From: CAZDVQ01 sp964508975
Lineage (GTDB): Bacteria > Bacteroidota > Bacteroidia > Chitinophagales > Saprospiraceae
Length of the DNA: 18,604 bases
Direction: 5' to 3'
NCBI GenBank assembly: GCA_964508975.1
Contig: CAZDVQ010000078.1
Location: 1-18,604 of the forward strand
In this document: piece by piece, positions 6,900 through 13,042 of the stretch
Layout: each line of letters begins with the position of its first letter
Numbering within the stretch: the first letter of the stretch is position 1
The notes under the pieces: generated by a model
The model's database searches: none
The model's input: the letters and a program-made list of their open reading frames with translations, nothing else
What the model was told of the DNA's origin: nothing
Position numbers and translations under genes: made by a program

Positions 6900-6974
6900 G
6901 ACAAAAAACTAATCAACTAAGCTGTTTGACCATATAAGGGCTAAATTCTAACCCAAAGTGACTATCTACACACC

Positions 6975-7011
6975 TTTTTCCCTGCTGGTACCACGGGATT
7001 ATTTACCTTTG
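6975..7011 (+). promoter_or_regulatory. Promoter of serC
   Basis: TACCTTTG at 7004-7011 matches the Bacteroidota -7 consensus TAnnTTTG exactly and lies 22 bp before the ATG. A T-run at 6975-6979 is the only -33-like candidate and is slightly too far upstream, so the -33 part is weak. Confidence 0.6.
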
Positions 7012-7033
7012 CAGTATCATTCATCAAACAGTT

Positions 7034-8104
7034 ATGGCTACCATGAAAATCCACAATTTTAGCGCTGGGCCTGGTATTTTACCTGCAAGCGTGCTCCAAC
7101 AAGCTGCACAAGCTTGTATCGATTTTAACGGCGTTGGCTTGTCGCTCCTCGAGATGTCGCACCGCAGCCCCGAATTTGAAGCCGTGATGGCTGAAGCCGA
7201 GCAACTGGTTCGCGAGCTTATCGGCCTGACCGACGATTATGCGGTACTTTTCCTCACGGGTGGTGCCAGCACGCAATTTTTCATGGCACCCATGAACTTG
7301 CTCGACAGCAGCGAGACCGCCGCTTACACCGATACCGGTACTTGGGCCAACAAAGCCATCAAAGAAGCTAAAGATTACGGTACCATTGATGTGGTTGGCT
7401 CGTCGAAAGACCAAAACTACAGCTACATCCCCAAGGATGTGAAAATACCTGCTAACGCTAAGTTTTTCCACTACACCACCAACAATACTATTTTTGGTAC
7501 ACAATACCACCACGTACCTGCAACCGATGTAAGGCTGGTTTGTGATATGTCGTCTGACTTCCTCAGTCGCCCAATCGACTTTGAAAAATACGACCTCATT
7601 TATGCTGGTGCCCAGAAAAACGTAGGCCCAGCCGGTACCACCGTGGTTATCGTTCGCAAAGATGCCCTTGGTAAAGTGAGCCGTAAAATACCCACCATGC
7701 TCGATTACCGCACGCACATCGAGGGTGGTTCAATGTACAACACGCCGCCAGTTTTCCCCATCTATGTGAGCATGCTCACCATGCGTTGGATTAAAGCTAT
7801 GGGTGGCCTTGAAGCCATGGAAAAACACAACTTGGCCAAAGCCAAAATCTTGTACGATGAAATCGACCGCAACCCCTTGTTCAAAGGTACTTGCGCCGTT
7901 GAAGACCGCTCGTTCATGAACGTGAATTTCTTGACCGCTGATCCAGCCCACGAAAAAGCGTTCTTGGAAATTTGCAATCAAAACGGTGTAAGTGGCGTTA
8001 AAGGTCACCGCTCGGTTGGTGGCTTGCGTGCCTCCATCTACAATGCAATGCCCGCTGAAAGTATCCAGTTCTTGGTTGACTTGATGCGCGACTTCAAACC
8101 ATAA
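7034..8104 (+). CDS. serC: Phosphoserine aminotransferase
   Basis: A 356-residue PLP-dependent class V aminotransferase that converts 3-phosphohydroxypyruvate and glutamate to phosphoserine and 2-oxoglutarate in serine synthesis; it can also act in pyridoxal phosphate synthesis. The N-terminal HNFSAGPGILP (7-17), GLSLLEMSHRSPEF (35-48), LFLTGGASTQFFMAP (72-86), DMSSDFLSRP (171-180), YAGAQKNVGPAG (190-201, with K195 as the PLP lysine) and GVKGHRSVGGLRASIYNAMP (321-340) are all characteristic, and the length is normal. The first ATG gives MATMKIHNF; the second, at 7043, is an equally plausible start by comparison with relatives. It is transcribed alone, from a TACCTTTG promoter, and ends at a strong hairpin. 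Confidence 0.97.
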   Translation: MATMKIHNFSAGPGILPASVLQQAAQACIDFNGVGLSLLEMSHRSPEFEAVMAEAEQLVRELIGLTDDYAVLFLTGGASTQFFMAPMNLLDSSETAAYTDTGTWANKAIKEAKDYGTIDVVGSSKDQNYSYIPKDVKIPANAKFFHYTTNNTIFGTQYHHVPATDVRLVCDMSSDFLSRPIDFEKYDLIYAGAQKNVGPAGTTVVIVRKDALGKVSRKIPTMLDYRTHIEGGSMYNTPPVFPIYVSMLTMRWIKAMGGLEAMEKHNLAKAKILYDEIDRNPLFKGTCAVEDRSFMNVNFLTADPAHEKAFLEICNQNGVSGVKGHRSVGGLRASIYNAMPAESIQFLVDLMRDFKP

Positions 8105-8113
8105 GCTAAAAAG

Positions 8114-8149
8114 TTGTTTACTGCAAGGCGAAAGCCTTGCAGTAAACAA
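8114..8149. terminator. Terminator hairpin after serC, possibly bidirectional
   Basis: A perfect 16-bp stem, TTGTTTACTGCAAGGC (8114-8129) with GCCTTGCAGTAAACAA (8134-8149), closes on a GAAA tetraloop. It starts 9 bp after the serC stop codon. The T-run is short on the plus strand (CTTTATT) and better on the minus strand (CTTTTTAG), so it could also end transcripts of the convergent Omp85 gene. Confidence 0.75.
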
Positions 8150-8162
8150 ACTTTATTAGATA

Positions 8163-8190
8163 AGAGAGCAGAGGGCAGAGATCAGAGCAG
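8163..8190. repeat. Heptamer array, AGAGNNC, left of type 1 repeat
   Basis: Units AGAGAGC, AGAGGGC, AGAGATC and a partial AGAGCAG, ending where the type 1 GC-rich repeat begins. The same unit resumes at 8287. Confidence 0.75.
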
Positions 8191-8191
8191 C

Positions 8192-8287
8192 CGGCGAGCT
8201 ATGCTCGCCCAACCCCCGCTACCAACGGCCGCGCAGCGGCTGTGCAGTGGAGGGGGTCGCCGCAACGCGGCGGGGGGAGGCGCAAAA
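8192..8287. repeat. GC-rich hairpin repeat, type 1, copy 2
   Basis: A 96-bp element matching 594-689 at 88 of 96 positions with no gaps. Stems: GGCGAGC/GCTCGCC (8193-8209), ACGGCCGC/GCGGCTGT (8225-8243) and GCCGC/GCGGC (8259-8271). It is flanked on both sides by AGAGNGC heptamers. Confidence 0.8.
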
Positions 8288-8321
8288 GAGGGCAGAGAGC
8301 TGAGAGCAGAGGGCAGAGTGG
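8287..8321. repeat. Heptamer array, AGAGNGC, right of type 1 repeat
   Basis: Units AGAGGGC, AGAGAGC, TGAGAGC, AGAGGGC and AGAGTGG, directly after the type 1 repeat and about 13 bp from the stop codon of the Omp85 gene. Confidence 0.75.
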
Positions 8322-8334
8322 GAAAACAGCGTTT

Positions 8335-9738
8335 TTAATTAAACCGCGGGCTATACCGCAGGAAGAAGCCGTACTCGCCTCGGGCGTTAAAGGTAAAATC
8401 CACTTGAAAAACTTGGCGATAGGCCAACACGGCATCGAGTGATATTCCGGTGCCAAACAGAAATGTATTATCTAAGGGGTTGTTTTCCGTATAATATTTG
8501 TTGTAGGCAAAACCTGCATCGGCGTGGGTTCGAATATAAAACTGTGCAGGTAAATACCTGAAATAGCGCAAGGGTAACTTTGATTTTAAGGTAAAGTCAA
8601 GCACCTTGAAGTGCAAATCGCCCTGCAACAGCAAGAAATCTGTTCCGTTCATCACGTAATACTGGTAGCCCCGCACATAATCCTGTTGAAAACCTAGGGC
8701 AACCTGGTTGTAAAACGGCTGCTTTTGCCGGTTGGCAGCTACCCTGGCCTTGGCTACAAAAGAGCTATGCCACTTTGGCGCAATGGGATAAAACTTACCG
8801 TATGTCAGGGTCAGGAATAACTGGTTCACGTCGTTAAATACCCAAAGGCCCTGCTTGTCGAGGCGTAGCTCAAAGAAATTACCTCGTCGGGGGTAAGGCC
8901 TTAAGTCGCGGGTGTCGTATAAAAAACGGTAATAAAAATTGAATGAGCGCTGCGTACTTTTCCCGTTTAGAAATAGGTCGGGATTCAGTTGCGACACGGT
9001 ATCGGCCACGCTGAGGTTAAGGTAATCAACACCCCACTCTTGAAAGTAGCGCCAGCCTTTGCGGTAGGTAAGGGAGGTTGAAACCCTGAACCGTCGGAAG
9101 GGTGGGTAGTCGTTGTCGAAGTCCCTGAAAAACAACTGTTTATTGAATTCCGCATCGTAGTAGGCCTCCCGGGTTAAACTATACAGGATGTTGGCCTTAA
9201 TACCAAAGTGTTTTTTCCGGTCGATAAATGGCCTCTGGTACTCCAGTTCGTATTTTTGGGTATAACCGTATTGGTAATTCAGCTTAAAGCGGTCGTTGTT
9301 GCCGGTAATATTATCCAGGTAAACCAATGCCCCGACATTAATACGGTTAAGCTGCCTTTCTTGGTCAACCCACCATACGTTAAAGTTACGGTCGGCCAAT
9401 TCAAAGTTCGGTACAGCCCGGATGTAGCCCCTTTCCATCACCGATGCCTTGAGGGTCACATGGTTTTCTTCCCAGCGGATGACGTCAATATCTACTCTTG
9501 AGAACAAACCAGTGTTCATCAACAATTGCTCGTTGCTCCGCAGCCTAGGTGCTAGGTCGTTAAAAGCGATGGTATCGCCCGGGCGGATATCCATTTCGCG
9601 CACGGTGATGGAGGCCCTCGTCCGTTTCAAACCCTCAATACGAATACTGTCTACCAACACGTAAGCGTAGCGCTGTGCTTGTAGTTCTAGCTTGCTGAAA
9701 CAAGCTAACAGTAATAATATAGTAGCGAGGTATCTCAA
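8335..9738 (-). CDS. Omp85/BamA-family outer-membrane protein with one POTRA-like domain
   Basis: A 467-residue protein with a signal peptide (about 1-22, ending LELQAQ). One POTRA-like domain at about 27-103 (DSIRIEGLKRT, ending VTLKASVMERG) is followed by a barrel of roughly 350 residues. The barrel shows the YDTRDLRPYPRRGNFFEL segment (274-291), comparable with the DTR....P..G strand of BamA, and VRGY (355-358), which fits the loop 6 VRGF/Y motif. BamA itself has five POTRA domains, so this is a shorter Omp85 relative of unknown cargo. The frame has no usable ATG: an in-frame TAA lies just upstream and the only sensible start is TTG at 9736-9738, which provides the signal peptide. The gene is 5 bp after the lipoprotein gene, so translational coupling is likely. 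Confidence 0.85.
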   Translation of the reverse strand: MRYLATILLLLACFSKLELQAQRYAYVLVDSIRIEGLKRTRASITVREMDIRPGDTIAFNDLAPRLRSNEQLLMNTGLFSRVDIDVIRWEENHVTLKASVMERGYIRAVPNFELADRNFNVWWVDQERQLNRINVGALVYLDNITGNNDRFKLNYQYGYTQKYELEYQRPFIDRKKHFGIKANILYSLTREAYYDAEFNKQLFFRDFDNDYPPFRRFRVSTSLTYRKGWRYFQEWGVDYLNLSVADTVSQLNPDLFLNGKSTQRSFNFYYRFLYDTRDLRPYPRRGNFFELRLDKQGLWVFNDVNQLFLTLTYGKFYPIAPKWHSSFVAKARVAANRQKQPFYNQVALGFQQDYVRGYQYYVMNGTDFLLLQGDLHFKVLDFTLKSKLPLRYFRYLPAQFYIRTHADAGFAYNKYYTENNPLDNTFLFGTGISLDAVLAYRQVFQVDFTFNARGEYGFFLRYSPRFN

Positions 9739-9743
9739 TCGTT

Positions 9744-11483
9744 TTATTTCGGTTTAGTCCCTGTCCTGCCTGGCGTGGGGGCAGCACCACCTTTTCCAAT
9801 GTTGGCCTTGGCGCCTTTCCCTGCTTTAATATCGAGCGATAGCTCTGCATCAAAACCTTTTTGGATTTGCAGCGCATCGCTCAGCACGATGGCCTCTGGC
9901 TGCCGGGCATCAAAGTAATTGCCTGGGTCCCAACGGCCGTTGGCATTATCGTCGCGAATCAACTTGATGTAATAGCTGCCCAGTATTTGCCGGTTAAAGC
10001 TTACCAGCGTGTCAGTGGTTAGCACTGATTTACGGCTGATGAATTTTTTATCCTTGTCCAGCAATTCCATGATGTACACAATCCCGGTATCTAAACCCGC
10101 AGGTTTTACGGCAATGTTGCCGTAATCGGCCTTGCCCGCTGCCTTAAACTTGTACACCAAGGTATCGTGCGATTTACCGTAAACATCTTGCAGGGCTCCA
10201 GGGTTTAGGCTTAAGGTATACGAGGAGCCACCTTTCCAGTCGGCGCTGATCAATAGTTCTCGATTGTTTTTTATGGAGGACTTAAAACTAATGGCTTGAC
10301 TATCCTGCAATAAAACACAGCGTTCCATCAACAGGCTATCGATGGGTAAATTAAATTGTAGCACCAATGCCTTCGTGCTATCTTGCAAAGGGAGTTCGCT
10401 CAGCAAGGCTTTTGGCGCTTTTTCCTTGGTATTTTTCGACATTTTGCCTGGGGCCGTAGCGGCCCCTGCTGCTGCGGTTTCAACCACAGGCAATAATTTG
10501 TCTTTCAAGCTGCTCCGGCTGGGGAATTTGGCCAACTTCACGGTATCTCTAAAGCCAGGCATTTGTACTTCAAACTGCACCTTGGGCAATGAATCGCGAT
10601 ACCAAACGGTTAGTTCTTTGTCGTTTTGTTCAAAACCCAGCAGCCAATCCTCCAAGTTATCGCCTTTTACCTCGATGTTTTTTTCGGGTAAGCTGGCTGC
10701 ATAGCTCAATACTACTTTGCCAAATATCGCCGTGTTTTCCGACAAGCGGGCTTGCTGCTGTGCTTGTTCAAATAATTTAAAATTCAAGCTTGTTTTAAGG
10801 CTATCGCGCACAACCAGGTTTTGGTTCATGAATGCGATGGGCTCGTTCGGCAAGTCGAACTTATAATTCGAGTTGATATCTTTTAGCACAAAAACCTTGT
10901 ATGTGCCCGACTTGATATTGGGCAATTGAAAACGGCCCGCCTTGGTCGTTTTCGAGATATACAAAGGCCTGCTATTCACCACCACCGAGTCGTTCAAGCC
11001 GCTGTGCAGCATCACGATGGCATTTTCAACGGGCTCCAGCGTCAGGGCATCTAATACCAGGCCATCCACAAAGCCTGAATCTAATTTAGGGCCAGTGCTA
11101 AACACCCGCACTAGGTCTTGTGCAATGTTCCCCTTGGTAATATCCTTCACGGCATCGCCAAAGTTAACGGTGTAGGTAATATCGGGTTTAAGCGGTCCTT
11201 TAAAACGCAACACCAGGCTACTGCCCTTGAGTTTCACATCTGGTTTTTCGTCCAGCAGCGGCGATACCACGATTTGGTTGGCCGGGTCGTTGAGCTGAAC
11301 CCACTCGTCAAAGCTGAGAATAAGCTCGTCGTATTTGAAATTGGTGATACCGTTTGGCGTCGAATAATTTTTCTCGTGCAGTTTCGGCGCTTGGGTATCG
11401 TCCTCGCCACCGCTCAGCACGCCACGTACCGCACAGCCCGACACGCTCAAAAAAATACAGCCTAAAAGTACTAAACGGTACAT
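9744..11483 (-). CDS. Ig-like domain lipoprotein conserved in Bacteroidota
   Basis: About 579 residues from the ATG at 11481-11483. The N-terminus MYRLVLLGCIFLSVSGC is a lipoprotein signal with lipobox VSGC (Cys17). A GGEDDTQAPKL segment leads into an SbsA/Big_5-like Ig domain (about 35-130) with ELILSFDEWVQLNDPANQIV, PDITYTVNFGDAV and VRVFSTGP. A carnitine-like or carboxypeptidase-regulatory-like fold follows (KAGRFQLPNIKSGTYKVFVLKDINSN). The C-terminal third repeats the Ig-like pattern and a YYIKLIRDDNANGRWDPGNY motif, and the tail is low-complexity, rich in Gly, Lys and Pro. A TTG 9 bp further upstream could extend the frame but would only move the signal peptide inward. I know this lipoprotein type from Bacteroidota genomes but not its function. 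It is co-transcribed with the Omp85 gene. Confidence 0.75.
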   Translation of the reverse strand: MYRLVLLGCIFLSVSGCAVRGVLSGGEDDTQAPKLHEKNYSTPNGITNFKYDELILSFDEWVQLNDPANQIVVSPLLDEKPDVKLKGSSLVLRFKGPLKPDITYTVNFGDAVKDITKGNIAQDLVRVFSTGPKLDSGFVDGLVLDALTLEPVENAIVMLHSGLNDSVVVNSRPLYISKTTKAGRFQLPNIKSGTYKVFVLKDINSNYKFDLPNEPIAFMNQNLVVRDSLKTSLNFKLFEQAQQQARLSENTAIFGKVVLSYAASLPEKNIEVKGDNLEDWLLGFEQNDKELTVWYRDSLPKVQFEVQMPGFRDTVKLAKFPSRSSLKDKLLPVVETAAAGAATAPGKMSKNTKEKAPKALLSELPLQDSTKALVLQFNLPIDSLLMERCVLLQDSQAISFKSSIKNNRELLISADWKGGSSYTLSLNPGALQDVYGKSHDTLVYKFKAAGKADYGNIAVKPAGLDTGIVYIMELLDKDKKFISRKSVLTTDTLVSFNRQILGSYYIKLIRDDNANGRWDPGNYFDARQPEAIVLSDALQIQKGFDAELSLDIKAGKGAKANIGKGGAAPTPGRTGTKPK

Positions 11484-11514
11484 ATTGCTCAAGTTTCAGT
11501 CCTATAAAATCATG

Positions 11515-11522
11515 CAAAGCTA
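11515..11522 (-). promoter_or_regulatory. Promoter -7 element for the lipoprotein-Omp85 operon
   Basis: On the minus strand this reads TAGCTTTG, an exact TAnnTTTG match, about 31 bp upstream of the ATG. No good -33 box is visible; instead a perfect 12-bp palindrome GCTTATATAAGC (11532-11543) occupies part of the spacer and could bind a regulator. Confidence 0.5.
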
Positions 11523-11639
11523 CGCAGTAAGGCTTATATAAGCTACTCTTGTGCCAAGCAATAGGCATAAGTACTCGAGTAAAGTTAAATTATATTAAAA
11601 ATGGGCCTATTCCCATCCTTAATCCGTTGAACAGTAAGC

Positions 11640-11667
11640 GTTCATAGTTCATCGTTCATCATTCATC
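11640..11667. repeat. Heptamer tandem array, 4 x (G/A)TTCATN
   Basis: Units GTTCATA, GTTCATC, GTTCATC and ATTCATC, the reverse complement of the unit at 559-593. It directly precedes a GC-rich repeat. Confidence 0.8.
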
Positions 11668-11671
11668 GTTA

Positions 11672-11801
11672 TTTTTGGGCGCCCCGGCGCTGCGCGCCGT
11701 CGCTACGCTACGCGGCTCGCTGTTCGCTCGGCCCGCGTTGCGGTCTGGCCCTTCGGGCCACCGCTCCGCATCGCTGGCGCAGGAACGGCGGCAGAGCCGC
11801 C
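11672..11801 (+). repeat. GC-rich hairpin repeat, type 2-like, copy G
   Basis: Starts TTTTTGGGCG and ends in GGCGGC-aga-GCCGCC (11787-11801), as copy D does. It shares CTCGCTGTTCGCTCGGCCC with D and has a TGGCCC-ttc-GGGCCA hairpin. No credible gene is present in the 11484-12257 gap. Confidence 0.7.
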
Positions 11802-11817
11802 GTATTTTGTCTGAACT

Positions 11818-11844
11818 ATGATTTAGATGATTTTTATGATTAGT
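11818..11844. repeat. Nonamer tandem array, 3 x ATGATTNNN
   Basis: ATGATTTAG, ATGATTTTT and ATGATTAGT follow one another a short distance right of copy G. Confidence 0.55.
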
Positions 11845-11884
11845 GTGAAAGTCGACTAAGCCTACTTTGCCGCTGTTGGCGCAG

Positions 11885-12213
11885 GTCGTTAGCATTGCGA
11901 ACAAATAAAAGTCGAATAGTTTTACACAGCATGAAAATACCGCACCGCGGCAAAACATCTTAGCGATGGTTGAGGGCGGAACGCCTGTAACCCATCGTGC
12001 GAGCACAGAGAAACTGCCAGTCCTGAAAGGATGGCACGATTTGTCTTGAATATGTTTCGTCCTTTCAGGACTCAATGCCTAACCGCATCCCTCGATGGGT
12101 TCCGGTCGTGCCTTCAGCACTCCCTCACCCATCGCTAAGATATGGTGCCGCTTCGCGGCATTTTTAGGTTGTACAAAACTATCTGTCTTTTACATGGTCA
12201 CAACGCTAACGAC
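11885..12213. repeat. 329-bp imperfect palindrome, REPIN- or MITE-like element
   Basis: The ends are GTCGTTAGC (11885-11893) and GCTAACGAC (12205-12213). The outer 85 bp on each side (11885-11969 and 12129-12213) are inverted copies that align without gaps at 65 of 85 positions. This includes a 13-bp exact block ATCTTAGCGATGG/CCATCGCTAAGAT and small GCGGCA hairpins with outward T-runs. Further in, AACCCATCG (11989-11997) pairs with CGATGGGTT (12093-12101), and AGTCCTGAAAGGA (12019-12031) with TCCTTTCAGGACT (12060-12072). It encodes no protein. It looks like two inverted copies of a roughly 150-bp unit. No clear target duplication was seen. Confidence 0.8.
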
Positions 12214-12257
12214 ACAAGACATGAATTTCAATAAACCGTTAATTTAAATCAAGGGCA

Positions 12258-13040
12258 CTACTGAATTTTATCCCCATGGAATACCTTGTCTACCCAGTTT
12301 CCTGTTAGGGTGTCTTGATATCTATATTCAAGTATAATTTTATTGGGGTCTTGTCGGTCAAGGTAGGCGTAACCCTCAAAACGTGGAATGGTCGGTAAGC
12401 CTTGCTCTTGGTAGCCTATCGTATTTAACTGTACCGCTTTAGGCGATGCATCATCAAAGAAACTTAAATTGTAGTTTAAAGCATGGTATAAACTAGCATT
12501 GGTGTTTTTGTATGGGAAGCCCCTAATTACTTGCTTGTAGTTTACAAGCGCCACCTCGGTAGTATCAAAAATGGTAATGCTGTATACATCGTTGGGGTTA
12601 TCTAGGGTTGCGCCACGGTATGTTCCATAAATCAAGAAGTAATTGGCCTGAATCAAAGGAACACCACTACCGTTAAAGTTGCCGAATTCAGGTTGAGGCC
12701 AAATGTACACAGGACGAGTGGTAGATTGGTCATCGCCGCAGTCGGCAGCTTTATTTAGCGTAATATCGACCTCGTTGGTTCCTCCAACATTAGGAAGTAA
12801 CCAATTGAGGTACAAAATTGAGCCTGCATTAAACGTTTGCCCTTGAATATTCCATGAATAACCTACACCATCTACCGTAGCCCGGAAACGGAGTGGTTTT
12901 AACCGCCCAATGGTATCGCCTGGAAACCAACGGTCGCCCACCTGTTCTTCAACAGTAAAGCTAATGGATGGTTGTTCACAATTGTCGTCTTTACAAGCTG
13001 CCAATATGCATAATATGGCAAGAGAGAGAAAGTATCGCAT
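12258..13040 (-). CDS. Putative lipoprotein of unknown function
   Basis: A 260-residue protein. The N-terminus MRYFLSLAILCILAACKDD is a lipoprotein signal with lipobox LAAC (Cys16) followed by KDD. Later parts show beta-rich composition, with ISFTVEEQVGDRWFPGDTI, LRFRATVDGVGYSWNIQG (a PKD- or Ig-like strand pattern) and YAYLDRQDPNKIILEYRYQD. I do not recognise a family. It is the last gene of a four-gene minus-strand operon, 2 bp after the T9SS protein gene, so it may serve as a periplasmic or surface partner of that protein. The 329-bp palindrome begins 44 bp downstream. Confidence 0.7.
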   Translation of the reverse strand: MRYFLSLAILCILAACKDDNCEQPSISFTVEEQVGDRWFPGDTIGRLKPLRFRATVDGVGYSWNIQGQTFNAGSILYLNWLLPNVGGTNEVDITLNKAADCGDDQSTTRPVYIWPQPEFGNFNGSGVPLIQANYFLIYGTYRGATLDNPNDVYSITIFDTTEVALVNYKQVIRGFPYKNTNASLYHALNYNLSFFDDASPKAVQLNTIGYQEQGLPTIPRFEGYAYLDRQDPNKIILEYRYQDTLTGNWVDKVFHGDKIQ

Positions 13041-13042
13041 GG

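Noticed and set aside
7079..7717. 212-codon open frame on the minus strand
   Set aside because: It is fully antisense to serC, whose protein sequence is unmistakable; the frame is a by-product of serC codon use.
11484..11492. TTG start 9 bp upstream of the lipoprotein ATG
   Set aside because: It adds only three residues before the signal peptide, while the ATG at 11481-11483 gives a standard lipoprotein N-terminus.
11659..12075. 138-codon open frame on the minus strand
   Set aside because: It runs through a GC-rich repeat, a nonamer array and half of the palindromic element and has no signal, domain or plausible start context.
11885..12213. CRISPR array or tRNA-like gene
   Set aside because: The repeated blocks are inverted, not regularly spaced direct repeats, and no cloverleaf with anticodon arm and acceptor end could be drawn.
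11885..12213. Insertion sequence remnant with a transposase gene
   Set aside because: No transposase-like frame or catalytic motif is present and no target-site duplication was found, so only a non-autonomous element is supportable.
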